From a virus, in IMG/VR virus record IMGVR_UViG_3300047558_000137, positions 124,001 through 188,000 of that record: 64,000 nucleotides of DNA; one strand, written 5' to 3'. Below, one piece after another: positions 1 to 8,218 of the stretch; the first letter of the stretch is position 1; each line of letters opens with the position of its first letter. The notes beneath the pieces were generated by a model, which was not told where the DNA came from, did no database searches, and saw only the letters and a list, made by a program, of their open reading frames with translations. The translations under genes and the position numbers were made by a program.

Positions 1-851
1 CTCCACCAATTGTTGCCAAACTCTCGACGAGTTTCTTCTATGTGTGCAGGCAACCACGGTAACATTATTTTTAATGCATCGGTTTCCTGTAAATCTGTAT
101 AAGCATACTCTTGAGCCTGTACAAACGCATTAAGTAAATTTTGAGCAAGCCATCTATGTTGTTCATATATCGATCTACGTATAACAATAACATGCATAGC
201 AGGAAATATATTAGTTAGCCGATAGTAATCTTTTTCTACGTTTGCAAAATCAGGAAACAATCTTATAACTTTCCCGTCACCTTTTAAAAAACTAGTTGGC
301 GTTCTGGCAGCATATAGTGCATCAATTTCGCCAGTATACAACATATTAGACAATGTTTTATTTGAGTCAATTGGGCTCACAAAATCTAAATCAAGTGGTA
401 CACGTTCTATTCTGCCGGGCTGCTCTTGCCCGCCGGTGTAATGTTTTTGCGTAGTTTGATCTACACCATAGTATTCTTGCAAAATGCCACGGATCCATAC
501 AGGTGCAGTCATTTGATATTCAGGGCTCGCTACACGTTTACCATTTAAATCACTCGGTGTTTTAATTCCTGACTCAGCATTAACGTAGATACAACTATGT
601 CTAAAGAATCTAGATGGAAACACTGGAATAGCAACAAATGGTCTTTCTTCAGTATGTAAAGACATGCAGTAACTAGATAAAGACATTTCTGCTACGTCAA
701 AATCTTGATATCGTGCCATTCTGAAGAATGTTTCATCTACAGGTAAATTGCTGTAATACAATTCTGCGCCCTCAACAGACACACACCCGTCAATTAACGC
801 GGCAATGCGATCATAGTTCCAACAGGCAAAACTTAAATTTAATTTTTTCAT
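1..851 (-). CDS. 4,5-dihydroxyphthalate decarboxylase (Pht5)-like protein, 3' end outside window
   Basis: The reading frame starts at ATG 851 and runs off the left edge, so about 283 codons are visible. The N-terminus (KLNLSFACWNYDR), 'VDETFFRMARYQDFDVAEMS', 'PVFPSRFFRHSCIYVNA' and 'SPEYQMTAPVWIRGILQE' match what I know of the Pht5/NMT1-like family, a periplasmic-binding-protein fold annotated as 4,5-dihydroxyphthalate decarboxylase in Burkholderiales. No signal peptide is seen, so a cytoplasmic enzyme or binding protein is likely. ATG overlaps the stop of the upstream PP-loop gene (TAATG), so the two are probably translationally coupled. The actual substrate in a phage is unknown. Confidence 0.8.
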   Translation of the reverse strand, partial: MKKLNLSFACWNYDRIAALIDGCVSVEGAELYYSNLPVDETFFRMARYQDFDVAEMSLSSYCMSLHTEERPFVAIPVFPSRFFRHSCIYVNAESGIKTPSDLNGKRVASPEYQMTAPVWIRGILQEYYGVDQTTQKHYTGGQEQPGRIERVPLDLDFVSPIDSNKTLSNMLYTGEIDALYAARTPTSFLKGDGKVIRLFPDFANVEKDYYRLTNIFPAMHVIVIRRSIYEQHRWLAQNLLNAFVQAQEYAYTDLQETDALKIMLPWLPAHIEETRREFGNNWW

Positions 852-2071
852 TAAAATCTATTACCTAAGGTAATATTAAATTTTTGTCTAGTATTATCAA
901 ACATTACAGCATCACCAATATAGTAGAACGGAGTTAAGAACCCAACAAAGCCTACCGCACGGCCAAATTCAATATTAAAGTATTTTCGATCAATATTACG
1001 TTCAACAAAATTAATGCCAGCCATCCAACTATTGTATAGTTTATGTCCTTGAAAGTTATTGTAAAACCAAAAGTCCATTTCGCTATAAAAGTTAGTACCA
1101 GGTTTAGATACTTGAAACGTCATTGGATCGTAGTCAGGATAGACCAATGGCTTAACCATTTGTTCGTATGCTGTTCGCTGAGCGTTACTATGATTAGGCC
1201 AACGCACTAGGTATTGTAAATGCTGATTAGCTGGCATACTAAACCAATTGCGTACTAGGTGTGCTTGCTTTACACTGATCTCAGGCAAGTCCGGAGACCA
1301 GAAGAAGTATTCGTTTGTAATATTAGTATACTCACCTATGTCTGGATTGGCATAGTTAGCCTGGAAGTCGATAAAATACAAATACCACTTGTCGTCACGT
1401 ATACACATCTTAGGTTTGTCAATGCCGTATAACACACAGATCTTTTTACCCGAGTCTGCTAATATGCGTTGGTCAATTGTGTGGTAGTTAGGAAACTTAG
1501 TAACGTGTGCTGGTTGTAGGAAGTCTTTGGCTGCATAAACCCACGACTCATCACGGTCTTCATTTTCTAACATGTCTTCGCTGTAGTCGTGGACTGTAAC
1601 TTTAACCTTAGGGTAATGTACCTGCACCCATTGTAACAACGGTTTAGTTGCTAACTCAGCTTCACTTAGAGTATTTTCAACTTTATAGTTACCGGCATCA
1701 ACGGGTATAGTTTCGCCTCCGGCCTTTGGATAACGAAATACAACTTCGTCGATATGAATACCATTAAGTAGAAAACAAAATAGGGTTTGTGCGCTATCAC
1801 TGCCACCTGAACATTCTAGTCGAATATAATCGTAACGATCCCGTAACTGCTGTGCCCTGATGCGATATAATTCTTTGAGATTTACTTCAGGCTCGTGTGT
1901 CCAATTTTGGGCACCATATACTTCGTTATTAAAATTCCAGTTTGGAAATTGATCTGTGCGAGTGCCTTCTATTAGGGCCTGCACCTTACTGTAATATCGT
2001 GTGTCTCCAACTTGATAATAGCCTAGTTTGCTATTCTGTTCAAGGGTAACATCGTAAAATTTATTATTCAT
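851..2071 (-). CDS. PP-loop (N-type ATP pyrophosphatase) superfamily protein A
   Basis: A 406-residue protein with a PP-loop signature SGGSDS at residues 88-93, preceded by a strand (YDYIRLE). This is the ATP-pyrophosphate binding loop of adenylating enzymes such as asparagine synthetase, QueC and TilS. A second conserved stretch (GIDKPKMCIRDD, about residue 215) recurs in the paralogues at 5437 and 60080. The N-terminal ~80 residues are specific to this group. It lies between a sulfotransferase-like gene and a Pht5-like gene, with TAATG coupling on both sides. It probably adenylates a carboxyl, amide or thio-acceptor; the substrate cannot be told from sequence. Confidence 0.75.
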   Translation of the reverse strand: MNNKFYDVTLEQNSKLGYYQVGDTRYYSKVQALIEGTRTDQFPNWNFNNEVYGAQNWTHEPEVNLKELYRIRAQQLRDRYDYIRLECSGGSDSAQTLFCFLLNGIHIDEVVFRYPKAGGETIPVDAGNYKVENTLSEAELATKPLLQWVQVHYPKVKVTVHDYSEDMLENEDRDESWVYAAKDFLQPAHVTKFPNYHTIDQRILADSGKKICVLYGIDKPKMCIRDDKWYLYFIDFQANYANPDIGEYTNITNEYFFWSPDLPEISVKQAHLVRNWFSMPANQHLQYLVRWPNHSNAQRTAYEQMVKPLVYPDYDPMTFQVSKPGTNFYSEMDFWFYNNFQGHKLYNSWMAGINFVERNIDRKYFNIEFGRAVGFVGFLTPFYYIGDAVMFDNTRQKFNITLGNRF

Positions 2072-2187
2072 TATCTATAATTTAGCCAGCGCAGGAATTG
2101 ATCAGTTTTTTCTGTCCGAATGCCTGTTAGTTGAAATGTGACTCTTGGATTGTAGCCTGCATTGGCTGTGCCCGACTTGTTTCCCAA
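2071..2187 (-). CDS. possible 38-aa ORF or gene remnant
   Basis: In the 123-nt gap between two genes one frame stays open from a TTG at 2187 to a TAA that overlaps the next ATG as TAATG. The product would contain 'RVTFQLTGIRTEKTDQFLRW'. There is no ATG and no good ribosome-binding site, so this may be the decayed end of an older gene. Weak support only. Confidence 0.2.
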   Translation of the reverse strand: MGNKSGTANAGYNPRVTFQLTGIRTEKTDQFLRWLNYR

Positions 2188-2194
2188 TTGCTTT

Positions 2195-2815
2195 TCATAT
2201 TACTGTTACTCTTACATCGCTTGCGCCATAGTTCTGTTGATATTCTTCGGGTGGTACTTCTATGCCTAACATCCTTGCTAACTGTTGATTAGTTAATGGA
2301 TGCTGCCCTGGATACTTTAGTGCGGCGGCAACAATACCTTGATTCTGCTCTTTGATCTTTACAGCCATGGTCTTAAGATTTACGTAATAGTCAGCGTAGT
2401 TGGGATAGGTAATATCAAAGTGCCCACATTTAACCCACCATCCTAAACAGGCATCGTCGGGTCGATGTACTAGAACAACAGGACAGTCGGGCCAGGTTTT
2501 CTTGATATAATCGATATGATTTGCAAACACGTGGCTCTTAATAATACGAACTCCTGTGCCTGTAAATGGTTCATTGAAGTCAGCTTCTAGTGTAGCTTTA
2601 TCGTACATAGAAAGTCTATGAAACATTTGTCCAAATTCCATGCCAGGGTCATAGTATGCACCAAGATGCATTAGTTCAAGTTGACCGCTGGCATCATGAT
2701 AGTATAATCTATCTTCGCTGTAATCTGTACGATCGACGCTTGGGCTGTAATAAATGTTCTTAACTACACTGCTCCACTTTGAACCAGGAGCGCCGGCTAC
2801 AAAAATATATTTCAT
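2195..2815 (-). CDS. sulfotransferase-like P-loop protein
   Basis: A 206-residue protein beginning MKYIFVAGAPGSKWSSVVKN. The first strand followed by GAPGSKWSS resembles the 5'-phosphosulfate loop of PAPS-dependent sulfotransferases. A second motif 'VVLVHRPDDACLGWW' near residue 115 resembles the 3'-phosphate binding segment (strand followed by RxxxxxxxS/W). At 206 residues it is shorter than typical sulfotransferases (250-300). It overlaps the upstream Bug gene (ATGA) and leads into the PP-loop gene, suggesting one transcription unit. It could equally be a nucleotide kinase-like P-loop protein. Confidence 0.55.
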   Translation of the reverse strand: MKYIFVAGAPGSKWSSVVKNIYYSPSVDRTDYSEDRLYYHDASGQLELMHLGAYYDPGMEFGQMFHRLSMYDKATLEADFNEPFTGTGVRIIKSHVFANHIDYIKKTWPDCPVVLVHRPDDACLGWWVKCGHFDITYPNYADYYVNLKTMAVKIKEQNQGIVAAALKYPGQHPLTNQQLARMLGIEVPPEEYQQNYGASDVRVTVI

Positions 2816-3783
2816 TTAATATCCTTACTCTTGCTTAGTTCATTAATGATAGGAGAAAAATTCTTTCGAAGTGCAATAGAGTATTTTTTAACACCGTCGG
2901 GGGTTAATTGATCTTCTGGGGATAGAATGTAATTGTCTCTGGCCCAACTCTGATATTCTGCAGATTTAATAGCTCGGGAAAATTCTTGCCTATACCATTC
3001 TAAAATTTCTTTAGGGGTTTCTGGGGGCAAACTAACCATCCAACCTGCGTATACACTGATACCAGGTACGCTATCTTCTAATAGTTTTGCACCAGCAATT
3101 TTTTCAGGCACTTTATTTCCCGTTAATCCTACTAATTTTACCCGGCCGGCGTCAATTAAGGGTCTTGCAATAGCAATGGGCATAATACCAAATTCAACAT
3201 CTTTGTCTCCTGCTACTGCTGTAACTGCCTGTGCAGGCCCTTGGTAACGAACTGCTTGGATTCGTGTTTTGTCACCAGCAAGTTTTAACATTATGTATTC
3301 GTAGGCCATTTGGTGTGCACCACCGCCGACTGCAATGTTGATGCTTCTGTGATTCGATTTCACTGTGGCTAAAAATTGCTGTGGAGTATCAACTAAACTT
3401 GTAGCCTTTGCTACTAATGCCAAGGGACTTTGACCAAGTGTAACAACGTTATTAAATGAATCATACTTAAATTTTTTAATGTCTTGTTGCCAAATGTCAT
3501 TGGTCACAAACAAACTCATGTGACTCGGAACACTAATGGTTAATCCATTTTTCTCTGAGGTAACTAATAAATTTTGAGCTACAACCGCGTCTGCCCCGGG
3601 CCTGTTTTCTACAATAAAGTTTACACCTGGGTTATTCTTTTCAACTATCTGCGATGCTTTTCTAAATGATATTTCGTTGCCCGATCCAGGAGCAAACCCA
3701 ATTAATACACGAACTGGCTGATGTGGTTGCCAAGCAAATGCCAGCGAAGGGATTAATGCCAATATGGCTAATAGTTTTTTCAT
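2812..3783 (-). CDS. Bug/TctC-type tripartite tricarboxylate transporter substrate-binding protein 1
   Basis: A 323-residue protein with a signal peptide (MKKLLAILALIPSLAFA) followed by 'PVRVLIGFAPGSGNEISFR' and 'VENRPGADAVVAQN', the characteristic first-domain signatures of the Bug (TctC) periplasmic solute-binding family. The family binds carboxylates and related small molecules for TctAB permeases. No TctA/TctB genes are visible in this window. The ribosome-binding site AAGGAAC precedes ATG 3783. It is the first gene of a leftward unit with the sulfotransferase-like, PP-loop and Pht5-like genes. One of three Bug proteins here. Confidence 0.85.
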   Translation of the reverse strand: MKKLLAILALIPSLAFAWQPHQPVRVLIGFAPGSGNEISFRKASQIVEKNNPGVNFIVENRPGADAVVAQNLLVTSEKNGLTISVPSHMSLFVTNDIWQQDIKKFKYDSFNNVVTLGQSPLALVAKATSLVDTPQQFLATVKSNHRSINIAVGGGAHQMAYEYIMLKLAGDKTRIQAVRYQGPAQAVTAVAGDKDVEFGIMPIAIARPLIDAGRVKLVGLTGNKVPEKIAGAKLLEDSVPGISVYAGWMVSLPPETPKEILEWYRQEFSRAIKSAEYQSWARDNYILSPEDQLTPDGVKKYSIALRKNFSPIINELSKSKDIK

Positions 3784-3815
3784 GAGTTGTTCCTTTGATT
3801 AAATACTTATAGAAA

Positions 3816-3834
3816 TTTTTGCGTAATGCAAAAA
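3816..3834. promoter_or_regulatory. perfect inverted repeat in divergent intergenic region
   Basis: TTTTTGC-GTAAT-GCAAAAA lies between the divergent Bug and methyltransferase genes. It could be an operator or a bidirectional terminator-like hairpin. An upstream candidate ATG (3826) of the methyltransferase lies in its loop, which argues for the start at 3862 instead. Confidence 0.4.
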
Positions 3835-3861
3835 TATTTACCAAATACGGAAATTTTTTTA

Positions 3862-4584
3862 ATGAATACTAAAATTTTTACGCTTCTAACAAAAAAATTG
3901 CATGAAGCCTTTAATTTACCCAAGTACTCTAACATAGTAATAGACGAAACAACTGTAGTGGATCAACTACCCTGGACGCCTGCAAGATACCGCAAGTTTA
4001 AAGATGCAGTAGAAGCAGAACTAAGTCTACCCTGCGACTATGTGGGAACACTTCGGGACATAACGCACGATCTAAGTGAGCGTTACATACACCGCTTCTT
4101 TGCGGAAATTTGGAAACCAAGGACAAATGACTATGACTACACTGGCTGGCAACTTGCCGACGAAATTAATGCGCTATCTCCTAGGTCCGTCCTGGACGTG
4201 GGGTGCGGCTATCACCCATTTAGAGGTCGGATATCTAATTTGGTCGGTATCGATCCTTACAACAACTGCGCTGATTATATGGTTGATATTTTGGATTATG
4301 TGGGTAGCCATGACGTCATCATCGCTTTGGGATCTATCAACTTTAATGACCGTGGTGAAATCGAATCTCGCTTTGCAAAATGTGTCGAACTACTAGATGT
4401 TGGTGGGCGTTTTTATCTACGTGCTAATCCTGGAATTACACACAAGACTGGGCCGTACGTAGAAATCTTTAATTGGACTTTTGAAGTTGTAAAAGAGTTA
4501 GGGGACAAGTACAATCTTAAACTAGAAACGTTTAAGAAGGATGCTAACGAAAGACTGTACTTTGTATATTCCAAGTTAGCCTAA
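3862..4584 (+). CDS. class I SAM-dependent methyltransferase
   Basis: Motif I 'RSVLDVGCGYHPF' and following 'LVGIDPY' give the SAM-binding strand-loop-helix and acidic residue. 'DVIIALGSINF' and 'LLDVGGRFYLRANPG' fit motifs IV to VI of the Rossmann-like class I fold. The N-terminal ~100 residues are not recognised. One of three genes on the plus strand. The start is uncertain: ATG 3862 is chosen because the alternative ATG at 3826 falls within an inverted repeat; neither has a clear ribosome-binding site. The substrate is unknown. Confidence 0.75.
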   Translation: MNTKIFTLLTKKLHEAFNLPKYSNIVIDETTVVDQLPWTPARYRKFKDAVEAELSLPCDYVGTLRDITHDLSERYIHRFFAEIWKPRTNDYDYTGWQLADEINALSPRSVLDVGCGYHPFRGRISNLVGIDPYNNCADYMVDILDYVGSHDVIIALGSINFNDRGEIESRFAKCVELLDVGGRFYLRANPGITHKTGPYVEIFNWTFEVVKELGDKYNLKLETFKKDANERLYFVYSKLA

Positions 4585-4651
4585 TACTTAGCCTCTTTTT
4601 GTCAACAAATAAACACAGTTTATTGGTTTGGCATGTGCCTTTTAAATAGTT

Positions 4652-4672
4652 TTGTGAACGCAAAGTTCACAA
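4652..4672 (+). promoter_or_regulatory. 5' leader hairpin upstream of phoH
   Basis: TTGTGAAC-GCAAA-GTTCACAA forms an 8-bp stem whose 3' arm ends 7 nt before the strong AGGAGG ribosome-binding site of phoH. It may influence initiation or transcript stability. Not followed by a U-tract. Confidence 0.45.
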
Positions 4673-4690
4673 AGACATTAGGAGGCACAC

Positions 4691-5440
4691 TTGTCAAAAA
4701 GACACCGTAGAGCAGAAGCTCTAGTAGCAACAGAAAGTAGTTTTAGTAGTAACAACACAGTCCGTTTAGATGGATACAGAAAAACTCAATCCCGTCCAAT
4801 CACCCTCCTTCCCAAAAGTCTCACACAAGAAACATATATTGATCTGTTAACTGATCCTAGTAAACTTATAGTGTTTGCTACAGGTCCTGCTGGCACAGGT
4901 AAAACTATGCTAGCCGTACTTGCGGCACTAAAGGCTTACCGGGCCGGTGAGATCAGTCGCATAGTTGTGACCAGACCAGCGGTGGGTGTAGATGATGAAG
5001 ACCATGGATTCTTACCAGGCGATTTAAATGAAAAAATGGCGCCGTGGACTAGACCTATTTTCGATATTATCGGCGAATATTATCGTCAAAGTGAAATCGC
5101 AAAGATGCTAGATGAACAGACTATCGAGATATCTCCCCTAGCATACATGAGAGGTAGAACATTTAAAAATGCGTGGATTATTGCAGACGAAATGCAAAAC
5201 GCGACACCAAGTCAGATGAAAATGTTACTCACGCGATTAGGCGAAGGCAGCAAAATGATTGTCACAGGAGACACTCGACAAGCTGACCGCAAAGAAGCTG
5301 ATAATGGGTTGCTAGATTTTAAACGTCTAGTAGAAGATTACAAGAAATGCAAATATGTGTCTGGAGTAGATTTCGATCATCGAGATATCCAACGACACCC
5401 TGCTGTACTTGAAATCTTAAAGATCTACAAGGAGGTTTAA
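4691..5440 (+). CDS. phoH: PhoH-like ATPase
   Basis: A 249-residue PhoH-family P-loop ATPase. Walker A is 'ATGPAGTGKT' (about residue 65), followed by 'RIVVTRPAVGVDDEDHGFLPGD', a PhoH hallmark. Walker B is 'AWIIADEMQNATPSQMK', with 'MIVTGDTRQAD' after it. Phage PhoH proteins are common in marine and freshwater T4-like phages; an RNA helicase/nuclease-linked role is proposed for the family. The start is TTG at 4691 because AGGAGG lies 6 nt upstream. It converges on the PP-loop gene at 5437, the two 3' ends overlapping by 4 nt. Confidence 0.92.
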   Translation: MSKRHRRAEALVATESSFSSNNTVRLDGYRKTQSRPITLLPKSLTQETYIDLLTDPSKLIVFATGPAGTGKTMLAVLAALKAYRAGEISRIVVTRPAVGVDDEDHGFLPGDLNEKMAPWTRPIFDIIGEYYRQSEIAKMLDEQTIEISPLAYMRGRTFKNAWIIADEMQNATPSQMKMLLTRLGEGSKMIVTGDTRQADRKEADNGLLDFKRLVEDYKKCKYVSGVDFDHRDIQRHPAVLEILKIYKEV

Positions 5441-6567
5441 ACGATATCGCCAATATAGTATTCAGGACTTAAACACGCCTCAAGACTTGACTCACTAGAA
5501 AACAAGTCTGAGTGTATATGTTCTTTTAGATATTTAATACCAAGGCTCCAATTTTTTCCAGCCTTGGTATTAATAAGTTGAGTTGTAAACCAGTAATCAT
5601 ATTCACTATACCAATCCCCAACAGGTTTAATTACCTGGAATGAGTTATCCCATGTAGTATATAAAATATTTTTAAGTAGATCTTCTCTTACTTGGTTTGC
5701 GCCTGCAACAAGTCCATCCTTTGCCCAAAGTCTTTGTAACTGTGGCGATGCCTTTAAAAAATTAAGTATGGCATGGCATTGCTTAGATATCATGTCGCAG
5801 GATTCAGGACTCCAATAGAAATTCTCAATGGTATGATTATCGTATTCGTCCATGTGTACACCAACTGGGATGATATTGGCTATAGTATCCATGAAAACAA
5901 GATATAACTGGTTATTAGTTATCCAGCACCTAGGTTTATCAATTCCAATTATCGTACAAACAGAACGTTGTCTATCTATTCTTGTCCTTATGTCCTTAAT
6001 ACTTAGTGAATTATATCGTTGAACCGCAGCCGGGTTAACAGGGCCCATTGCATCTAGGATCCAATTTTCTTCCGCGTTTGAAAAATATTTGTATACATTA
6101 GATCCACAATCATATATGCTAATTTTTGTTTTAGGCATATTATCAGTGATCCACTGCAACTTTTCTTTAGCATTTAATTCAAATTCAGCATTTTGATTCC
6201 ATGCTGCATTAACTCTAGGATCAATGACAGTTACATTTTTACTAGCTTCAAAAATCCAATTAGACACTACTTCGTCTAACAATAAACCTTGTCGATAAAA
6301 ACTCTTTAGAATATTATGGCAATCTGACCCACCGCTATAATTTAATACCACATAGTCATATTTCTCTCGGATCTCTCTGGCTCTACGGTCATAGAGTTGA
6401 TCTAATGTTTCTATAGGCTCAACATGCCATTTGTGTTGCTGAAAGGCGTCATTGTTAAACTGCCACGCCAATGGCTGATTAACTTCGCTGGCATGCAATG
6501 CACATCGAATTTTACTACTAAATTCTTGTCCATTACATGTGTAGTAACCTAATTTTTTATTAATCAT
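5437..6567 (-). CDS. PP-loop superfamily protein B
   Basis: A 376-residue paralogue of the proteins at 851 and 60080. The PP-loop reads SGGSDC at residues 78-83 (the usual final Ser is Cys), after 'YDYVVLNY'. The shared 'GIDKPRCWITNN' and 'NFYWSPESCDMISKQCHAIL' segments support family membership. It overlaps the upstream Bug gene by 4 nt (ATGA), so it is probably co-translated with it. Function within the PP-loop ATPases is unknown. Confidence 0.75.
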   Translation of the reverse strand: MINKKLGYYTCNGQEFSSKIRCALHASEVNQPLAWQFNNDAFQQHKWHVEPIETLDQLYDRRAREIREKYDYVVLNYSGGSDCHNILKSFYRQGLLLDEVVSNWIFEASKNVTVIDPRVNAAWNQNAEFELNAKEKLQWITDNMPKTKISIYDCGSNVYKYFSNAEENWILDAMGPVNPAAVQRYNSLSIKDIRTRIDRQRSVCTIIGIDKPRCWITNNQLYLVFMDTIANIIPVGVHMDEYDNHTIENFYWSPESCDMISKQCHAILNFLKASPQLQRLWAKDGLVAGANQVREDLLKNILYTTWDNSFQVIKPVGDWYSEYDYWFTTQLINTKAGKNWSLGIKYLKEHIHSDLFSSESSLEACLSPEYYIGDIV

Positions 6568-7463
6568 TTAAGTGAATTTAATTTTTCTGGCCAGTATTTT
6601 TTCCAACGATTAAAGGTTTTTACTGTATCAACGTATGCCGAATTAGCAGGAATACATCTATCAGCTTCAAATAAAGCTGGCAACGCTGTTGCACGTTTTG
6701 CTGCTTTGGTTAATATGCTGTTTAATTCTTTAACCAACTGTGGATTCATAGATGAAGGTGCATAAATCCCGTACCCACTTACCATATCTTCGAATCCAGT
6801 TAATCCTTGACTAGTAAATGTAGGATACCCTGGATAACTATGTTTTCCTGACGATCCTATTACATTAATTTTACCTATTTCTACGTGCTGTTGTGTGTCT
6901 GCCGGAAGTCCGATACTAAGGTCAAGTACTCCGGATTGTAAATCAATCATAGGCTTAACAGTTCCGCTATATCCAATAAAATTTAATTTAGTATTGGGTA
7001 ATTTAGTTTGCAATTCCCTGGCTACAGCTTCAGTTAAACTACCGATCCCGACTCCTATGTTCAGGATGGGTTCTTTTTGTATATCATTTAATGATTTATA
7101 TTTAGAACTAATCACACTGTATGGTTGCCCATTGCATTCAATCATTACAGGTTGAAAATCATCTACATTATGGCTATCCGCAGGGTAGAAAAAAGGTCTA
7201 ACAAAGAAACTACTACTTGAACTCAATAAGGTTATGCCATTGGCACCTAATACATATTTTGCACCAACACTTCCGCCGGCCCCGGGTTTATTATCATAGA
7301 TAAAAGTATATTTGTTTTGTATCTTATTGGCTTCTTCATTGATAACTCTAATAAAGTTAGCTTGGTTACTACTGGTATCAAATGGCCAGATAATAGTTAC
7401 AATTTCTTTAGCGTGTACGGATAATGACAATACCGCCAGAATAATAGCAAATAGTTTTTTCAT
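6564..7463 (-). CDS. Bug/TctC-type substrate-binding protein 2 (divergent)
   Basis: A 299-residue secreted protein: signal peptide MKKLFAIILAVLSLSVHA, then 'TIIWPFDTSSNQANFIR' and 'YDNKPGAGGSVGAKYV', a divergent form of the Bug first-domain signatures. The canonical PFxPGG loop is altered (PFDTSS), so ligand specificity probably differs. Transcription is predicted from a near-consensus sigma-70 promoter whose -10 sits 6 nt before the ATG. Followed by an overlapping PP-loop gene. Confidence 0.75.
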   Translation of the reverse strand: MKKLFAIILAVLSLSVHAKEIVTIIWPFDTSSNQANFIRVINEEANKIQNKYTFIYDNKPGAGGSVGAKYVLGANGITLLSSSSSFFVRPFFYPADSHNVDDFQPVMIECNGQPYSVISSKYKSLNDIQKEPILNIGVGIGSLTEAVARELQTKLPNTKLNFIGYSGTVKPMIDLQSGVLDLSIGLPADTQQHVEIGKINVIGSSGKHSYPGYPTFTSQGLTGFEDMVSGYGIYAPSSMNPQLVKELNSILTKAAKRATALPALFEADRCIPANSAYVDTVKTFNRWKKYWPEKLNSLK

Positions 7464-7469
7464 GATTAA

Positions 7470-7498
7470 ATTATAAAGGAGGAAATAGAAAAAGTCAA
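7470..7498 (-). promoter_or_regulatory. sigma-70 promoter, predicted leaderless start
   Basis: On the minus strand TTGACT, 17-nt spacer, TATAAT, then six bases (TTAATC) and ATG 7463. With a normal start site about 7 nt after the -10, the mRNA would begin at or next to the ATG. Confidence 0.75.
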
Positions 7499-7517
7499 CT
7501 GACCGAAGCCAGTTGAC
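7489..7517 (-). terminator. rho-independent terminator overlapping the next -35 box
   Basis: GTCAACTG-GCTTCGGT-CAGTTGAC followed by TTTTT on the minus strand, just after the ferritin-like gene. The end of the 3' arm plus the first U supplies the TTGACT -35 box of the following promoter. Confidence 0.8.
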
Positions 7518-7522
7518 GGAGA

Positions 7523-8218
7523 TTAAGCGTGTAGCTCAGACATTGGGATGTGTTGTTTAATACAGCGTAGGTCCCAAAGAATTTCGATAAATTGATCGGC
7601 AAGTTTTTGTGCCTTTGCCTGTGTTTCTTCATCAGTAACTAATTGTTCTAAAGAACGACGGCCTAGACTAGCATGAAACTTTTCGTCACGAGCAATTTCT
7701 TCGTACTTTTCTGCAATTAGTTTATTCGGGGCACACTTAGCCTGCATCACCCAATTACGATGTGCCATGCCTTCGGCAATAAATTGATAGATAGCAAGTG
7801 CTAGTGGGTCATCTGCACATTCAAATCTTTCCAACAATTCAGCCGGGCGAATTGTTTCGTATTCACTGTTTAGTTGTGCTACTCGAATATCTTCTAATGT
7901 AGCGGCCACATCAACTTCATGGCCCAACATATCTTCAACAATATCTTTAACATATTGAAAATGTTTTGCTTCGTCCAACGCCTGCTTGCTTAACAAGAAC
8001 ATTTCTTCTGCAGGAGTATCATACGGCAAAGCAGCTACACGTTTGCTAATCTGTGTACAGTTCATACGCTCGTTAATCATGCGACGACTAAAATAGCCGA
8101 TCATTTCTTCTTTGCTTGGCTTTGCATCAAAGTAACTCTTAACACTATTTTCGTGATACTGATATAACTCTTCGCAATCTTTTTCTATTTTATTTGTAAA
8201 TTCGCGTGGGGTTAACAT
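7523..8218 (-). CDS. ferritin-like diiron-fold protein
   Basis: A 231-residue mostly helical protein. Candidate iron ligands are visible in a ferritin-like arrangement: E in 'RRMINERMN' (about residue 50), E/H in 'ALDEAKHFQYV' (about 83), E/H in 'IAEGMAHRNW' (about 149) and E/H in 'EIARDEKFHASLG' (about 174). This fits ferritin-like oxidases/oxygenases rather than storage ferritins. It is coupled to the upstream DctP-like gene (TAATG) and ends at a strong terminator. The substrate is unknown. Confidence 0.6.
   Translation of the reverse strand: MLTPREFTNKIEKDCEELYQYHENSVKSYFDAKPSKEEMIGYFSRRMINERMNCTQISKRVAALPYDTPAEEMFLLSKQALDEAKHFQYVKDIVEDMLGHEVDVAATLEDIRVAQLNSEYETIRPAELLERFECADDPLALAIYQFIAEGMAHRNWVMQAKCAPNKLIAEKYEEIARDEKFHASLGRRSLEQLVTDEETQAKAQKLADQFIEILWDLRCIKQHIPMSELHA

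Noticed and set aside
4076-4396. Overlapping plus-strand frame inside the methyltransferase gene
   Set aside because: Shadow frame; the methyltransferase motifs are in the other frame.
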